A DNA stretch of 64,000 nt from NCBI GenBank assembly GCA_963752225.1, contig CAVVXS010000009.1:310001-374000 (forward strand), in the 5' to 3' direction. The translations under genes and the position numbers were made by a program. Positions 45,101 through 54,248 of this stretch are shown here, in pieces. Source of the DNA: JBBROS01 sp963752225 (GTDB lineage Bacteria > Pseudomonadota > Alphaproteobacteria > Acetobacterales > Acetobacteraceae). How positions within the stretch are numbered: position 1 is the stretch's first letter; each line of letters begins with the position of its first letter. A model generated the notes under the pieces. The model was not told the DNA's origin, did not search any database, and worked only from the letters and a program-made list of their open reading frames with translations.

Positions 45101-46249
45101 TCAGGCCGCCAACGCGTCCAGCGAGGCGACACGGGCCGCGCTGCAGGCCGTTACCGCGTCGCACACGCGCTCGATCTCGGCGGCGGTCAGGTCTTGCCAG
45201 AACGGCAGGGCGACCGCGACGCGGGCCAAGGTTTCGGTGATCGGCAGCGCCTCGCGCGGGCAGGCGGCGAACGCCTCGTGCGCGTGGCAGCCACCCCCCA
45301 ATGGCCGGGCGATGTCGATCCCGAGCATCGGCAGCGTCGCGATCCCGGGCAGGCGATCGGCCGGCCAGACCACGTGCAGCGCAGCCGCAACCCAGCCCTG
45401 GCCGAAGCCGGGAACCAGGCGGACGCGGGCTGTGCGCAAGCCACGCTCGAAGTGCCGTGTCACCGCGGCCCAGCGCGCCCTCGTTTCATGCCAAGTATCG
45501 AGCCCGGCCAGTCCGGCCGCCGCCGCGTATTCGGCGATCCTGCCGTTCAATCCGGGCCGTCCCGCGTCCCGGCCGGCGTCCTGACCGGGCCGGGCGTCGA
45601 GGCAGCCGAGGCGGGCGATGCGGTCGAGCCACTCGGCGTCGCGGCAGAGCACCGCGCCCCCCTCCCCCATGCCGAACGCCTCGGCGGCGTGCAGACTGAC
45701 GATCAGCGGGCAATTGCCGAGGGTCATGGGACCGCCGACGCGGAGCGTATCGAAGGCGGAGGCGGCGTCGATCACGACCGGCACGCCGGTCAAGCCGCGC
45801 ACGTCGTCCCAAACGGCAAGGTCGGTCGGGGCGCCGAACGGGACCGTGACCAGGATCGCGCCGACGCCGGGCTGCCGGGCCAAAGCAAGCACGCAATCGG
45901 GGTCGAGCGTCCAGCTGCCGGGCTCCACATCGACGAAATGCGGCAGCAGCCCGGCCGCGCGCACGGCGGCGGCACTTGCGGATGGCGCCCAGGCCGGCAT
46001 GAGGCATCGCGACCCCGGCGCCGCGCCGCTGGCGAGCAAGGTCAGGCTGATGGCCAGGGTGCCGTTCGCCACCAGCGCCAGCTCGGCCTTCGCCAGCCCC
46101 CAATGCTGCGCCAGGCGAGCGCGCAGCCGATGTGCGAGCGGGCCGTCGTCGCTGTAGCGGCGATTGGCGTCGATCTCGTGCAGGTATGGCATGATGCGGG
46201 CGGCGGCGGGCAGGCGCGGCCTCGCCAGCGGGATGACGGCATTGGTCAC
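45101..46249 (-). CDS. DegT/DnrJ/EryC1/StrS-fold protein lacking the PLP lysine
   Basis: 382 residues from GTG 46249 with GGAG 8 nt upstream. The fold markers are present: GLAKAELALVANGTLAISL, VVIDAASAFDT with the cofactor-nitrogen Asp161, and GEGGAV (196-201). The normal Schiff-base motif HATK, however, reads HAAE, putting Glu190 where the lysine should be. Such a protein cannot form the internal aldimine at this site. It may be a dehydratase-like variant, as known for ColD which has His there, or a regulatory paralogue. The gene stands alone, 98 nt from the alpha/beta hydrolase, and not in an obvious sugar operon. Confidence 0.85.
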   Translation of the reverse strand: MTNAVIPLARPRLPAAARIMPYLHEIDANRRYSDDGPLAHRLRARLAQHWGLAKAELALVANGTLAISLTLLASGAAPGSRCLMPAWAPSASAAAVRAAGLLPHFVDVEPGSWTLDPDCVLALARQPGVGAILVTVPFGAPTDLAVWDDVRGLTGVPVVIDAASAFDTLRVGGPMTLGNCPLIVSLHAAEAFGMGEGGAVLCRDAEWLDRIARLGCLDARPGQDAGRDAGRPGLNGRIAEYAAAAGLAGLDTWHETRARWAAVTRHFERGLRTARVRLVPGFGQGWVAAALHVVWPADRLPGIATLPMLGIDIARPLGGGCHAHEAFAACPREALPITETLARVAVALPFWQDLTAAEIERVCDAVTACSAARVASLDALAA

Positions 46250-46347
46250 TCTTCGGCTCCGATCTGCCAGTGCAGCGAGCCGATCGTGCCTGCAAGAAGT
46301 GAAAGACTTTTTAATACGTGGAAGGAATGATACCCGTGATCGCCGAG

Positions 46348-47391
46348 CTAGCCCTGCTGCGCCGGGCTACGCGGCATTGCGAGGAACGCCTCGACGACGT
46401 GGTGGAAGATCTTGTGGCTGCGGCTCACGATCACCGAATGTGCGGCGCCGGCGATGATTGAAAGCTGGCGGTCACCGTTCGGCAGCTTGGCGTAGAACGC
46501 CTGCAGGTCCTCCAAGGTCGAGATGCCGTCGTACTCGCCTTTGGCGAGCAGCACCGGACACAGCACCCGCAGCGGATCGACCACCGGCAGGTTGGCGGTC
46601 ATGTCGAGGTAGGTGCCGGTCGGCACCGTGTCGCCGTTGACGATCTCCTTCTCGACAAAGGCCTGCACCACATCGGGATCGGTGGTGCCGGGATGATCGC
46701 GGGTAAAGATGCTTTCCAGCATGTCCCGCCCGCGCGGCCGGCGGTTATGGGTGCGGAAGAACTCCGTCTGCTCGGCCCGCTTCCCCAGTGTCGGCGACCC
46801 GGCGCCGGTGTAGGTGAAGGCCGCCAGCACAAGCCGGCCCATGCGCTCCGGATGCGCCATGGCAAACGCGGCGGCGCGCAGGGCGCCCGACGACTCGCCC
46901 AGCAGATGCATGGTGGGCTGCCCGGTTTCGCGGGTGATGAGGTCGGTCGCGACGGCAAGGTCGGCGACGCCGCTCGCGATGTCGGAGTTGGCTTCGGTGC
47001 GGGTGGAGCGGCCGTAGCCTTCGTGATCGAGCGTCCACACGTCGTAGCCGAGCCGGGCGAACACGTTCATCAACGAATAGTCGTCATCCGGGCCATGGCC
47101 GGGAACGGCGAGGTCGAAGCTCGACAAGGCCGCCGGCGAGGAGCCGTGCACCAGCAGCAGCACGGGCCGCGGCGCGTCGCCGGGCGCCGGGGCGCCCGCG
47201 CGCTTGCGATACATCGCGAGCCGGATGTCCTGGCCGTCGCGGCGCTTGATGGCCCAGTAGCTCGCGGCCCACACGCCGTCGGGCGCTTCGGGCGCCGGCA
47301 AGTCGGCCGCACCGCCCACGGCCAGCGCGGCGCCGGCGGCGATGGTGGCCCGCATCAGATCGCGCCGAAACGCCGTCGCCCGTGTTGCCAT
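46348..47391 (-). CDS. Alpha/beta hydrolase with Tat-like signal
   Basis: 347 residues from ATG 47391. A Tat-type leader (FRRDLMRATIAAGAALAVGGAA) precedes an alpha/beta hydrolase with VLLLVHGSSPA (oxyanion), nucleophile elbow GESSGA, an acid in KGEYDGIS and His in GAAHSVI. Likely periplasmic or secreted esterase/lipase. An in-frame extension to 47436 has no better ribosome site. It precedes the DegT-fold gene on the same strand. Confidence 0.87.
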   Translation of the reverse strand: MATRATAFRRDLMRATIAAGAALAVGGAADLPAPEAPDGVWAASYWAIKRRDGQDIRLAMYRKRAGAPAPGDAPRPVLLLVHGSSPAALSSFDLAVPGHGPDDDYSLMNVFARLGYDVWTLDHEGYGRSTRTEANSDIASGVADLAVATDLITRETGQPTMHLLGESSGALRAAAFAMAHPERMGRLVLAAFTYTGAGSPTLGKRAEQTEFFRTHNRRPRGRDMLESIFTRDHPGTTDPDVVQAFVEKEIVNGDTVPTGTYLDMTANLPVVDPLRVLCPVLLAKGEYDGISTLEDLQAFYAKLPNGDRQLSIIAGAAHSVIVSRSHKIFHHVVEAFLAMPRSPAQQG

Positions 47392-47462
47392 GGAGGTCGC
47401 TTCCCGAGTGTTGCTTGACCCGATCATAGGGCCCACCCGGGCGGGCGTGGCAAGTGGCCTGG

Positions 47463-47495
47463 CGGCAGCGCGGCGAAGACCTCGCCGCGCTGCCG
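47463..47495 (-). terminator. Perfect 14-bp hairpin downstream of the ferritin-like gene
   Basis: CGGCAGCGCGGCGA and its exact complement flank the 5-nt loop AGACC. On the minus strand it starts 19 nt after the ferritin-like stop codon and separates that gene from the hydrolase. There is no T-tract after it. Confidence 0.65.
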
Positions 47496-47513
47496 ATTTC
47501 GCGCAGCAGTCCG

Positions 47514-48410
47514 TTACTTAATCGTGCCGTTGAAGCCGGCCGGGGCGAAGCCGCCGCCGCCGGCCGTGCCGGCATAGACGATGTTGAGCACCTCCGTCGT
47601 GGAGCGGCGGAAGGCGAGCGACTCCGAATCGGCCGCAACCGAGTTGTAGTTGAGGCCGGGGATGAGGATGCCCTGCTCCTTGCCGCCGCCGAGTGCGCCG
47701 CGCACGCCGGAGATGGCGTTGGCGGCAACGCCGGCGCCGATATTGGCCAGCAGCGTGCGGATACTTCCGGCATGATAGGCCTCGACCGAAAGGATGCCGG
47801 CCGCGGCCTCGAGGTAATCCTTGTTGGTGATGAGCCGGGCGGCGCCGGCATAGGCGGTGACGCCGACGTCCTCGAACACGAAGGCGCCGAGCAGGAAGCT
47901 GACGTCGTCGGCGAACGGGTTGAATGTCTGGGTGGCGGTGATCAGCCCGGCTGCCCTGGCCAGCGCGGTGAAGGTGTCGGTGAAGTTGATCGCCGGCCGG
48001 GCAACCGCGGCCGAGCCGAGCGCCGCGCGGAGGAAGCGGACATGCGTCTGCTCATCGACCGTCAGGCGCTGCGCATACGCCTGGATGGCGGTGCTGCGGA
48101 ACGGCACTTGAGCGCCGCCCACGACGGCGCCGAGTGTGCCGGTCCCGGTGGTGTCGGCCGCGGCGAGGCCCTGGCCGGTAAAGGCGCGCAGGTAATACTC
48201 GGCCTCGATGTATTCGAGGTTGAGCGCGAAGTTGAGGATGTCGGCGTCGGTGACGGTCTGGGCGTCGGCCGCGGTCGTGCTGGCGGTGAGACCGCCGGCC
48301 GCAAGCGCGCCGAGGGCGACCGCGCCGGCCGCTCCGGCGCCAATCCGGCTGAACACGCCGCGGCGATCGAGGCCCGCTCGAATGGAGTGGGTTGACGTAG
48401 TTTCGGACAT
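47514..48410 (-). CDS. Ferritin-like domain protein, Tat-exported (DUF4439-like)
   Basis: 298 residues. A twin-arginine type leader (LDRRGVFSRIGAGAAGAVALGALAAGG) is followed by a four-helix ferritin-like bundle: ILNFALNLEYIEAEYYLRAFTGQG, DEQTHVRFLRAALG and GILSVEAYHAGSIRTLLA, each carrying Glu/His residues in ferritin positions. These exported ferritin-like proteins are common in stress-tolerant bacteria, but their function is not firmly established. It stands alone and ends at a perfect hairpin. Confidence 0.87.
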   Translation of the reverse strand: MSETTSTHSIRAGLDRRGVFSRIGAGAAGAVALGALAAGGLTASTTAADAQTVTDADILNFALNLEYIEAEYYLRAFTGQGLAAADTTGTGTLGAVVGGAQVPFRSTAIQAYAQRLTVDEQTHVRFLRAALGSAAVARPAINFTDTFTALARAAGLITATQTFNPFADDVSFLLGAFVFEDVGVTAYAGAARLITNKDYLEAAAGILSVEAYHAGSIRTLLANIGAGVAANAISGVRGALGGGKEQGILIPGLNYNSVAADSESLAFRRSTTEVLNIVYAGTAGGGGFAPAGFNGTIK

Positions 48411-48536
48411 TTACTTACTCCCGGCCGCCGTCCGGGCTCGAGAACCATGCCGACCGCCGGCGTGATCCTGCACCATCTCGGAAGCCACGCCTCCATTACT
48501 GCGGAGTTCCTGATACGGATGCGGACCGAACTAGGA

Positions 48537-49700
48537 TTATGCGTTCTTCGCGGCGGTCGTGATGCGCGGGGCGGCGGGACGGGTCCAGGCGCGGGCCAGG
48601 CGCCGGCCGATCCGGATGGTGGGACGCTCGACCAGCAGATGGAGCGCGGTCGACACCGCCAGCAGCGCCGGCAGGGTGATCACCAACGCCAGGCCGTAGC
48701 CAAGCTGGGCACCGGCCATCAGGCCGCGCAGCAGCGAGTACCCCAACAAGGAGTGGACGACGTAGAACGGAAAGCTGATGGCCGCCATCGCGTCGAGCAG
48801 CCTGTTGGGCCGAACCCGGCGGCGCACAGCATACAACAGTGCGAACAGCAGGACCGCCAGGTCGTAGTTGAGCGTGACGACCGGGAACTGGTCGCGGAAC
48901 ACGCCCAGCCGCCAGGTTTCGGTGAACAGCCCCAGCAGGACCGCCCCCAGCCCGACCAGGCCGGCGGTCGAAAGCAAGCCGCGCAGATGAAAGTTGAAGG
49001 CGACGCCGATCAGCATGAACGTCAGGCACACCGAGTGGCTGCTGAAGGTGTAGCTGAGCGTGCTGAGCGGCGCGGCGATGTCGCCGACCAAGCCCGCCGC
49101 CATCGCAGCGTTGCCGGCCAGGATCGTCACCGCCACGGCCAGCAACGCCGCGGCGCTGCCGCGCCGGAGCCACGGTAGCAGCATCATCGCAAGCAGGTAG
49201 AACTTCAGCTCGACCGACAGGGTCCAGTTGACGAGGTCGATGCTCGGCACCCCGATCACGTCGTAGATCAGCAGCGCATTGGCCAAGATGGCGCCCGCGC
49301 TCCAGCCGAACGGCCGCTGCCAGGCGAGCGATGCGACGCCCAACACCGCCATCTCGAGAAGCAGCGCCGCGATGTAGGTCGGGTAGATGCGCAGCAGCCG
49401 GGCGCACGCGAAACCCGTCCGCCCCTGGCTTTCGAGCGAGATCGGGATGACCAAGCCGCTGATGAGAAAGAACAGAGCGACGCCGAACGGCCCGAAATTG
49501 AACCATGGAAACCGGAACAGCGACACGATGGCGGGCGGCGACGCCGCAGGCGCCGGCGAGAACGTCACCAAGCTGACGACATCCGGAATCAGCCAGTAAA
49601 CCCCGACCAGATGGGAGGCCGCCACCGACAAAGCGGCGACCCCACGCAGTTGGTTGGCGAACTCGATCCGGCCGCCGGTCCAGCGCTCCGCTTTGCTCAC
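48537..49700 (-). CDS. Acyltransferase family 3 membrane protein (OafA/YrhL-like)
   Basis: 387 residues with about ten membrane segments. Family 3 motifs: FANQLRGVAALSVAASHL with the conserved His, FFLISGLVIPISLES and RLLRIYPTYIAALLLE, with SIDLVNWTLSVELKFYLLAMML in the middle. Such proteins O-acylate surface polysaccharides at the inner membrane. Its ATG overlaps the stop of the giant glycosyltransferase (ATGA), so the two are made from one transcript and probably act on the same glycan. Confidence 0.92.
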   Translation of the reverse strand: MSKAERWTGGRIEFANQLRGVAALSVAASHLVGVYWLIPDVVSLVTFSPAPAASPPAIVSLFRFPWFNFGPFGVALFFLISGLVIPISLESQGRTGFACARLLRIYPTYIAALLLEMAVLGVASLAWQRPFGWSAGAILANALLIYDVIGVPSIDLVNWTLSVELKFYLLAMMLLPWLRRGSAAALLAVAVTILAGNAAMAAGLVGDIAAPLSTLSYTFSSHSVCLTFMLIGVAFNFHLRGLLSTAGLVGLGAVLLGLFTETWRLGVFRDQFPVVTLNYDLAVLLFALLYAVRRRVRPNRLLDAMAAISFPFYVVHSLLGYSLLRGLMAGAQLGYGLALVITLPALLAVSTALHLLVERPTIRIGRRLARAWTRPAAPRITTAAKNA

Positions 49701-52700
49701 GCGGGCGGCGCCAGCACGACGCCGGAGGCCGACAGCGCCGCGAGCAGCCCGTGCCAGCGCTCGCCCACCGCGGCCCAGTCATGCGCCCCTAGCCAGTCCC
49801 GCGCCGCCTCCACGGCCGCCGTCCGAGCGGCCTGGTCGCGCAGCAACCGGTCGAGCCCGGCCGCCATCGCCTCAGGCGTCACGCCCGGCAGGCGGACCGT
49901 GGCACCCTCCGCCTCGTCGAACAGCGGCAGCGGGGTCACCGCCACCGGAACCCCGGCCCCCAGCGCCACGCGCAAGGCGGCGCTGGAGCCCTCCTTGGAG
50001 CGCTGGTAGGGCAGGACCACGACGTCGCATCGGTGCAGCAGCTCGAGCGAGGCGGACCGTTCGAGGAAGTCGGTGTGGAACTCGACGGCGTCGCCGAGCG
50101 CCGCGGCCGCGGCCCGGGCGGCGGCGATCTCGGCCGCCGAGTCCGGCAGCGGATACTCGGCGTTGACCAGGCGAAGGCGTGCGAGCGGCCAAGCCCGGCG
50201 AAGGATGCCCAGTGCCTCGATCAGCTGCGGGATGCCTTTGCCGGGAAGAAAGAAGCCGTAGCAGCCGATCAGCACCGGGCGGTCCGGCGCGAGCGGCCGC
50301 ACGGGGGCGCCGGTGCGCGGCGGGTCGGCGCCATGCGGGATCAGGGTCGCGTTGTCGCCGAGGCCGAGCCCGACCAGCGTCTCGAGGTCGCGCAGCGTGT
50401 GCACGACCACGCGCGACGCACGCCGGAGGGCGTCTGCCGCGGCGGACCGCACCGGCTCCACCGTGTCCGCTAGGTCCTGCGTGTTGTGCAGGGTGACGCA
50501 CAATACCCGGCCGGCCAGCGCCGGTTGCGCTAGCAGCGCCGGAAGGTGCGCCCAGGGCACCAGGCCGGGCTGGTGCTGCAGCACCACGGCGTGCGGGTCG
50601 GCGCGCAGGATCGCACTCATCAGGCCGGGGTGGCTGGCGTCGTCGGCCACGCGCCAGCTCGGCCGCACGTCGTGCCGGCCCGGCGCCTCCGGCACGGTGG
50701 TGCGAACGTCGGCGAACACGGTGGCCGGCAGGTTCGGCATGGCGTCGAGCAGGTGGCGCGCATACTCGGCGATGCCGCAGCGCACCTCCCAGGTGGTGAT
50801 CCAGCCGACCGAGAGCGCCGGGGGAGCCGGCGCCAGCAGCAGATCGGCGGCGAACGCGGCGATGCGGTCCACCATCGGCCGGCCGGCGATGTCGAACGGC
50901 GCCGCCAGGTGGCGTCCGGCTGCGACCGCCTCGCGGAGCGCGGCGATGAGGTCGTCGCGGTCCGGTTCGGCCCAAAGCGAGAACGGCGTCGCCAAGTGGC
51001 TGGCCGAGGGCGCCGGGCGGTAGCCGAGCAGCCGGACGTCGCCCGGCGGCCGGTCGGCGACGAAATCGAGGTGCCCGCCCCATCCGGTCAGGATCACCGG
51101 CAGCCCGGCGGCCAGCGCTTCGGCGGCGACCAGGTTGAAGCCTTCGCCGCGGCTCGGCAGCACCACCGCATCGGCCTCGCGGAACAGCGCCAGCAGTTCC
51201 GGGCCGGTGATGTCGCGGTCGATCAGCTCGACCGGGGCGAGGTCCGGGTGCGACGCCTGCAAGCGCGCCAGGTCGGCGGCAACGGTGTTGTGCGGGTTGG
51301 GGAACCCCTTGATCACCAGACGGACGTCGTCGTGGCGGCCGAACGCTTCGGCGTAGGCGGCCAGCAGCACGTCCGCCCCCTTGCGGGGGAAGCAGGACGA
51401 GACGTGCAGGAACGTGAACGGACCGGTGCGGCCGGCAGCGGCGCGCTCGGCGCGGAGCCCCCGGAACGCGTCGAGCCGCGGCGCCTGGCCGATCACCCGG
51501 ACCGGCACGCGCAGCCCGGACTCCAGCAGCGCCTTGGCCACCGCGCGGGTCGGCGCGAGCACGCCGCGGAACCGGGTGCTCAGCGTCTCGATCGTCGCGG
51601 CCGGAACCAGGCTCTCCTCCCAGAAGAACAGCGCCAAGGCCGCGTCGCCGGGCTCCGGCGGGACCCAGACCGGGTAGTGCTGGCTGATGGTCACGTGCGG
51701 CGCCGATGCCGGCGGCGGGCGGGCGAGCAGCGGGCGGATGGCGTCGCGCTGCTCGGCCGGGATGCGGTGGACGTCGGTGGTGACCTCGCCTTCCACCGGC
51801 ACGAGGCGCACGGCGCCGGGGCGGACGGCATCGATCGCCAGCGCGAGTTGCCGGTTGATCTCGGCCAGGCTGTAGCTGCCGTTGACGTGGCCGGCGACGG
51901 TGATGCGCAGGTTGGCGGCGAGTGCCGCGCGCAAGCCGGCGTCCACCGGACGGGCGGCTCCGGCGGTGGCAAGCGCCTCGACCAGCGCCGGAATTTGCCG
52001 CGGCAGGGCGAAGCGGTCGATCGCGGCGCGTTGCGCGGCGGCCAAGGCCCGGCGCCGCGTCGGGTCGCGCGCCAGCGCCAGCATGGCCGCCGCCGCCGCT
52101 GCCGGCCCATCGTCCGGCAGCAGCCCGGCCGGGTCGGCGCCCAGCGTGTAGCCGACCGCGCCGGCCGCCACCGCCAGCACCGGCACGCCATTGGCCGCGG
52201 CTTCCACCAACGGCACGCCGAACCCCTCGTGCCGGCTCAGCGACACGTATAGGTCCGCCTCGGCGTAATGCCGGCGCAGCTCCTCGTCGCTGACGAGGCC
52301 GGTCAGCTCGATCGTGCCGGGCTCGAACCCCTGCCGGTTCACCCAGGCGAGCAGATCGGCGGCGTAGGCGTCGTCGCCGCAACGCCCGACTAGGACCAGT
52401 CGGCACGGGCCCTCGTACTGGCGGCGGAAGCGGGCAAATGCCTCGGCCAGCGCCGCCTGTCCCTTGGCGGCGGAAATGCGCCCGACGAACAGGACGGTGA
52501 ACGCGGCGGCCGGACGCCGCTGCACGCGGCCGGCGAGCACCGCATCCAAGTCGAACAACAACGTACTGGTGGCCACGTTGGCGAAACCGGCCTGCAGCAG
52601 CTCGAAGCTGTTCAGCTCGCTGTCGCCCAGCGCCGCCGCCATGCCGGGGCGCAGGACGGCCAGCTGCTCTCGCCCGACCCGGGCCATCTGCTGCAGGAAC

Positions 52701-54181
52701 GACCCGTCGTCGAGCAGCTCGGCCGGGGTGATGTTGTGGTAGATCAGGACCTTGCGCACCGGCAGCGCCAGCACCTGCTCGATTGCGTCATGGCCCATGG
52801 AGTGGCGCACGATCAGCACGTAGCGGTCGTGCTGCGGCAGGTCCTCGAAGCCGTGGATGTCGTCGCCGAGCCCGGGGGCGCGATGCCGGGCGAAGATGCG
52901 GCTGTCGTAGCCGAGCCCGCGCAGCACCCGCCGGGTCAGCAGCATGGCGTTGGTGATGGCGTCGCCGGGGGCGGCGCCGGAATGGAACTGGTGCACGGCG
53001 CGGCGCAGCGCCGGCGCAGACGGCGGTGGCTGCGGCGGGGTGGCGGGCGGCGGCCCGGGTTCCGGTTGCGGGTCGCCCGGCGGCGGCCCCGGCTCGGCGC
53101 CCTGTCCGCGCCGCCCGGCGACCCGGCGCAGCGGCTCCGTCACCCGCCAGGACGTGCTCCGCCGCATCGCCTCGACCCAGGCGGCGGCTTCCAGCCGCGC
53201 CTGCTCGGCGGCGTTGGCGCGGGCGATCGCGTCCTCGGCCACGCGGATGGCATGCCGTGCCTCGGCGTTCACCTGCACGGCGTCGCGCTCCAACCGGCCG
53301 ATGATCTCGTAACGCGCTTCGGCCAGCGCCCGCATGCGCGCCGTTTCCACGCTGTTGCGCGCGAGCCGCAAGTAGGCGCCCTCGATGCGGTCCTCGGCGA
53401 CTGCGGCGCGCAACTCGAGTGCCGCGGCTCCGCGCTCGGCGGCGGCGGCGCGGCTTTCGGCCCCGTGCAGTCGGCCCGCCCAGTCGGTGTCGGCGGCGCG
53501 GATGAAATCGTCGAACACGTTGAGCGGGGTGGCGAAATGCCGGGCCAGCGCGGCGTGGCGCTCGGACGCGACGTAGAACCGGTTGAGGCCGTCGAACCAC
53601 ACGAAGCGGTAGCCGTCGTTCAGCAGCAACGCTTCCCATCCCGCATGGGTCGGCACGGTGGACATGGGCGCCGTGGCCTCGACCAGCACGATCCAGGGCC
53701 GGTGCCGGGCGAAGTCGGCGCCTTCGAGCACCGCCCGCTCGGCGCCCTCGACGTCGATCTTGAGAAAATGGATCTCGGCTTGTGCGTGCGCGTCGCACAC
53801 CGCGGCCAAGGTGTCGATCGCGACCGGGACGGGCCGCAGCTCGATCCCGAGCGCGCCGAAACGGGCGGGCGCGTCGGCGTCGAGGGTCGAGAGCCCGGTT
53901 TCGGCGCCGACCGCTTCGAACAGCTCGGCCGCCCCCCGGGCCGCGCCAAGGGCGAGGCGGAGGTTCACGTCGCGGGTTCGCGCGGCGGCCAGGCGGCGGA
54001 AGGCGCCGTCCGCCGGCTCGACATTGATGCCGCTCCAGCCGCGATCGTAGAAGGCGCGGGTCACGGAATCGGTGTCCGGGTGCGACGCGCCGACGTCGAT
54101 GTAGAAGCCGGACGGCAGATGGCCCAGCGCGCGCCACAACAGCACGTCTTCGAAATTCTGCGCATACGAGACGAACGTCAT
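49697..54181 (-). CDS. Giant FkbM methyltransferase - triple GT4 glycosyltransferase
   Basis: 1494 residues from ATG 54181, preceded by GAAGGTCC. Order of domains: FkbM methyltransferase (about 1-240; YIDVGASHPDTDSVT, FLKIDVEGAERAVLEGAD), a charged helical segment (about 250-350), a Pro/Gly-rich hinge (about 357-391), GT4 number 1 (about 395-755; LFVGRISAAKGQ, SLSRHEGFGVPLVEAAANG), GT4 number 2 (about 758-1120; HVSSCFPRKGADVLL, SRGEGFNLVAAEALAAGLP) and GT4 number 3 (about 1123-1494; WEVRCGIAEYARHLL, FFLPGKGIPQLIEALG, LPYQRSKEGSSAALRVALG). The likely role is building and capping an oligosaccharide in one chain. Sugars are unknown. It overlaps the acyltransferase and diverges from another FkbM gene. 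Confidence 0.9.
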   Translation of the reverse strand: MTFVSYAQNFEDVLLWRALGHLPSGFYIDVGASHPDTDSVTRAFYDRGWSGINVEPADGAFRRLAAARTRDVNLRLALGAARGAAELFEAVGAETGLSTLDADAPARFGALGIELRPVPVAIDTLAAVCDAHAQAEIHFLKIDVEGAERAVLEGADFARHRPWIVLVEATAPMSTVPTHAGWEALLLNDGYRFVWFDGLNRFYVASERHAALARHFATPLNVFDDFIRAADTDWAGRLHGAESRAAAAERGAAALELRAAVAEDRIEGAYLRLARNSVETARMRALAEARYEIIGRLERDAVQVNAEARHAIRVAEDAIARANAAEQARLEAAAWVEAMRRSTSWRVTEPLRRVAGRRGQGAEPGPPPGDPQPEPGPPPATPPQPPPSAPALRRAVHQFHSGAAPGDAITNAMLLTRRVLRGLGYDSRIFARHRAPGLGDDIHGFEDLPQHDRYVLIVRHSMGHDAIEQVLALPVRKVLIYHNITPAELLDDGSFLQQMARVGREQLAVLRPGMAAALGDSELNSFELLQAGFANVATSTLLFDLDAVLAGRVQRRPAAAFTVLFVGRISAAKGQAALAEAFARFRRQYEGPCRLVLVGRCGDDAYAADLLAWVNRQGFEPGTIELTGLVSDEELRRHYAEADLYVSLSRHEGFGVPLVEAAANGVPVLAVAAGAVGYTLGADPAGLLPDDGPAAAAAAMLALARDPTRRRALAAAQRAAIDRFALPRQIPALVEALATAGAARPVDAGLRAALAANLRITVAGHVNGSYSLAEINRQLALAIDAVRPGAVRLVPVEGEVTTDVHRIPAEQRDAIRPLLARPPPASAPHVTISQHYPVWVPPEPGDAALALFFWEESLVPAATIETLSTRFRGVLAPTRAVAKALLESGLRVPVRVIGQAPRLDAFRGLRAERAAAGRTGPFTFLHVSSCFPRKGADVLLAAYAEAFGRHDDVRLVIKGFPNPHNTVAADLARLQASHPDLAPVELIDRDITGPELLALFREADAVVLPSRGEGFNLVAAEALAAGLPVILTGWGGHLDFVADRPPGDVRLLGYRPAPSASHLATPFSLWAEPDRDDLIAALREAVAAGRHLAAPFDIAGRPMVDRIAAFAADLLLAPAPPALSVGWITTWEVRCGIAEYARHLLDAMPNLPATVFADVRTTVPEAPGRHDVRPSWRVADDASHPGLMSAILRADPHAVVLQHQPGLVPWAHLPALLAQPALAGRVLCVTLHNTQDLADTVEPVRSAAADALRRASRVVVHTLRDLETLVGLGLGDNATLIPHGADPPRTGAPVRPLAPDRPVLIGCYGFFLPGKGIPQLIEALGILRRAWPLARLRLVNAEYPLPDSAAEIAAARAAAAALGDAVEFHTDFLERSASLELLHRCDVVVLPYQRSKEGSSAALRVALGAGVPVAVTPLPLFDEAEGATVRLPGVTPEAMAAGLDRLLRDQAARTAAVEAARDWLGAHDWAAVGERWHGLLAALSASGVVLAPPA

Positions 54182-54248
54182 CGCCGGACCTTCTACAGCA
54201 GGGGCGCCGGAGTTGCCCAGGCAGGCCGGCGGCGGTAGCAGCGCTTCC

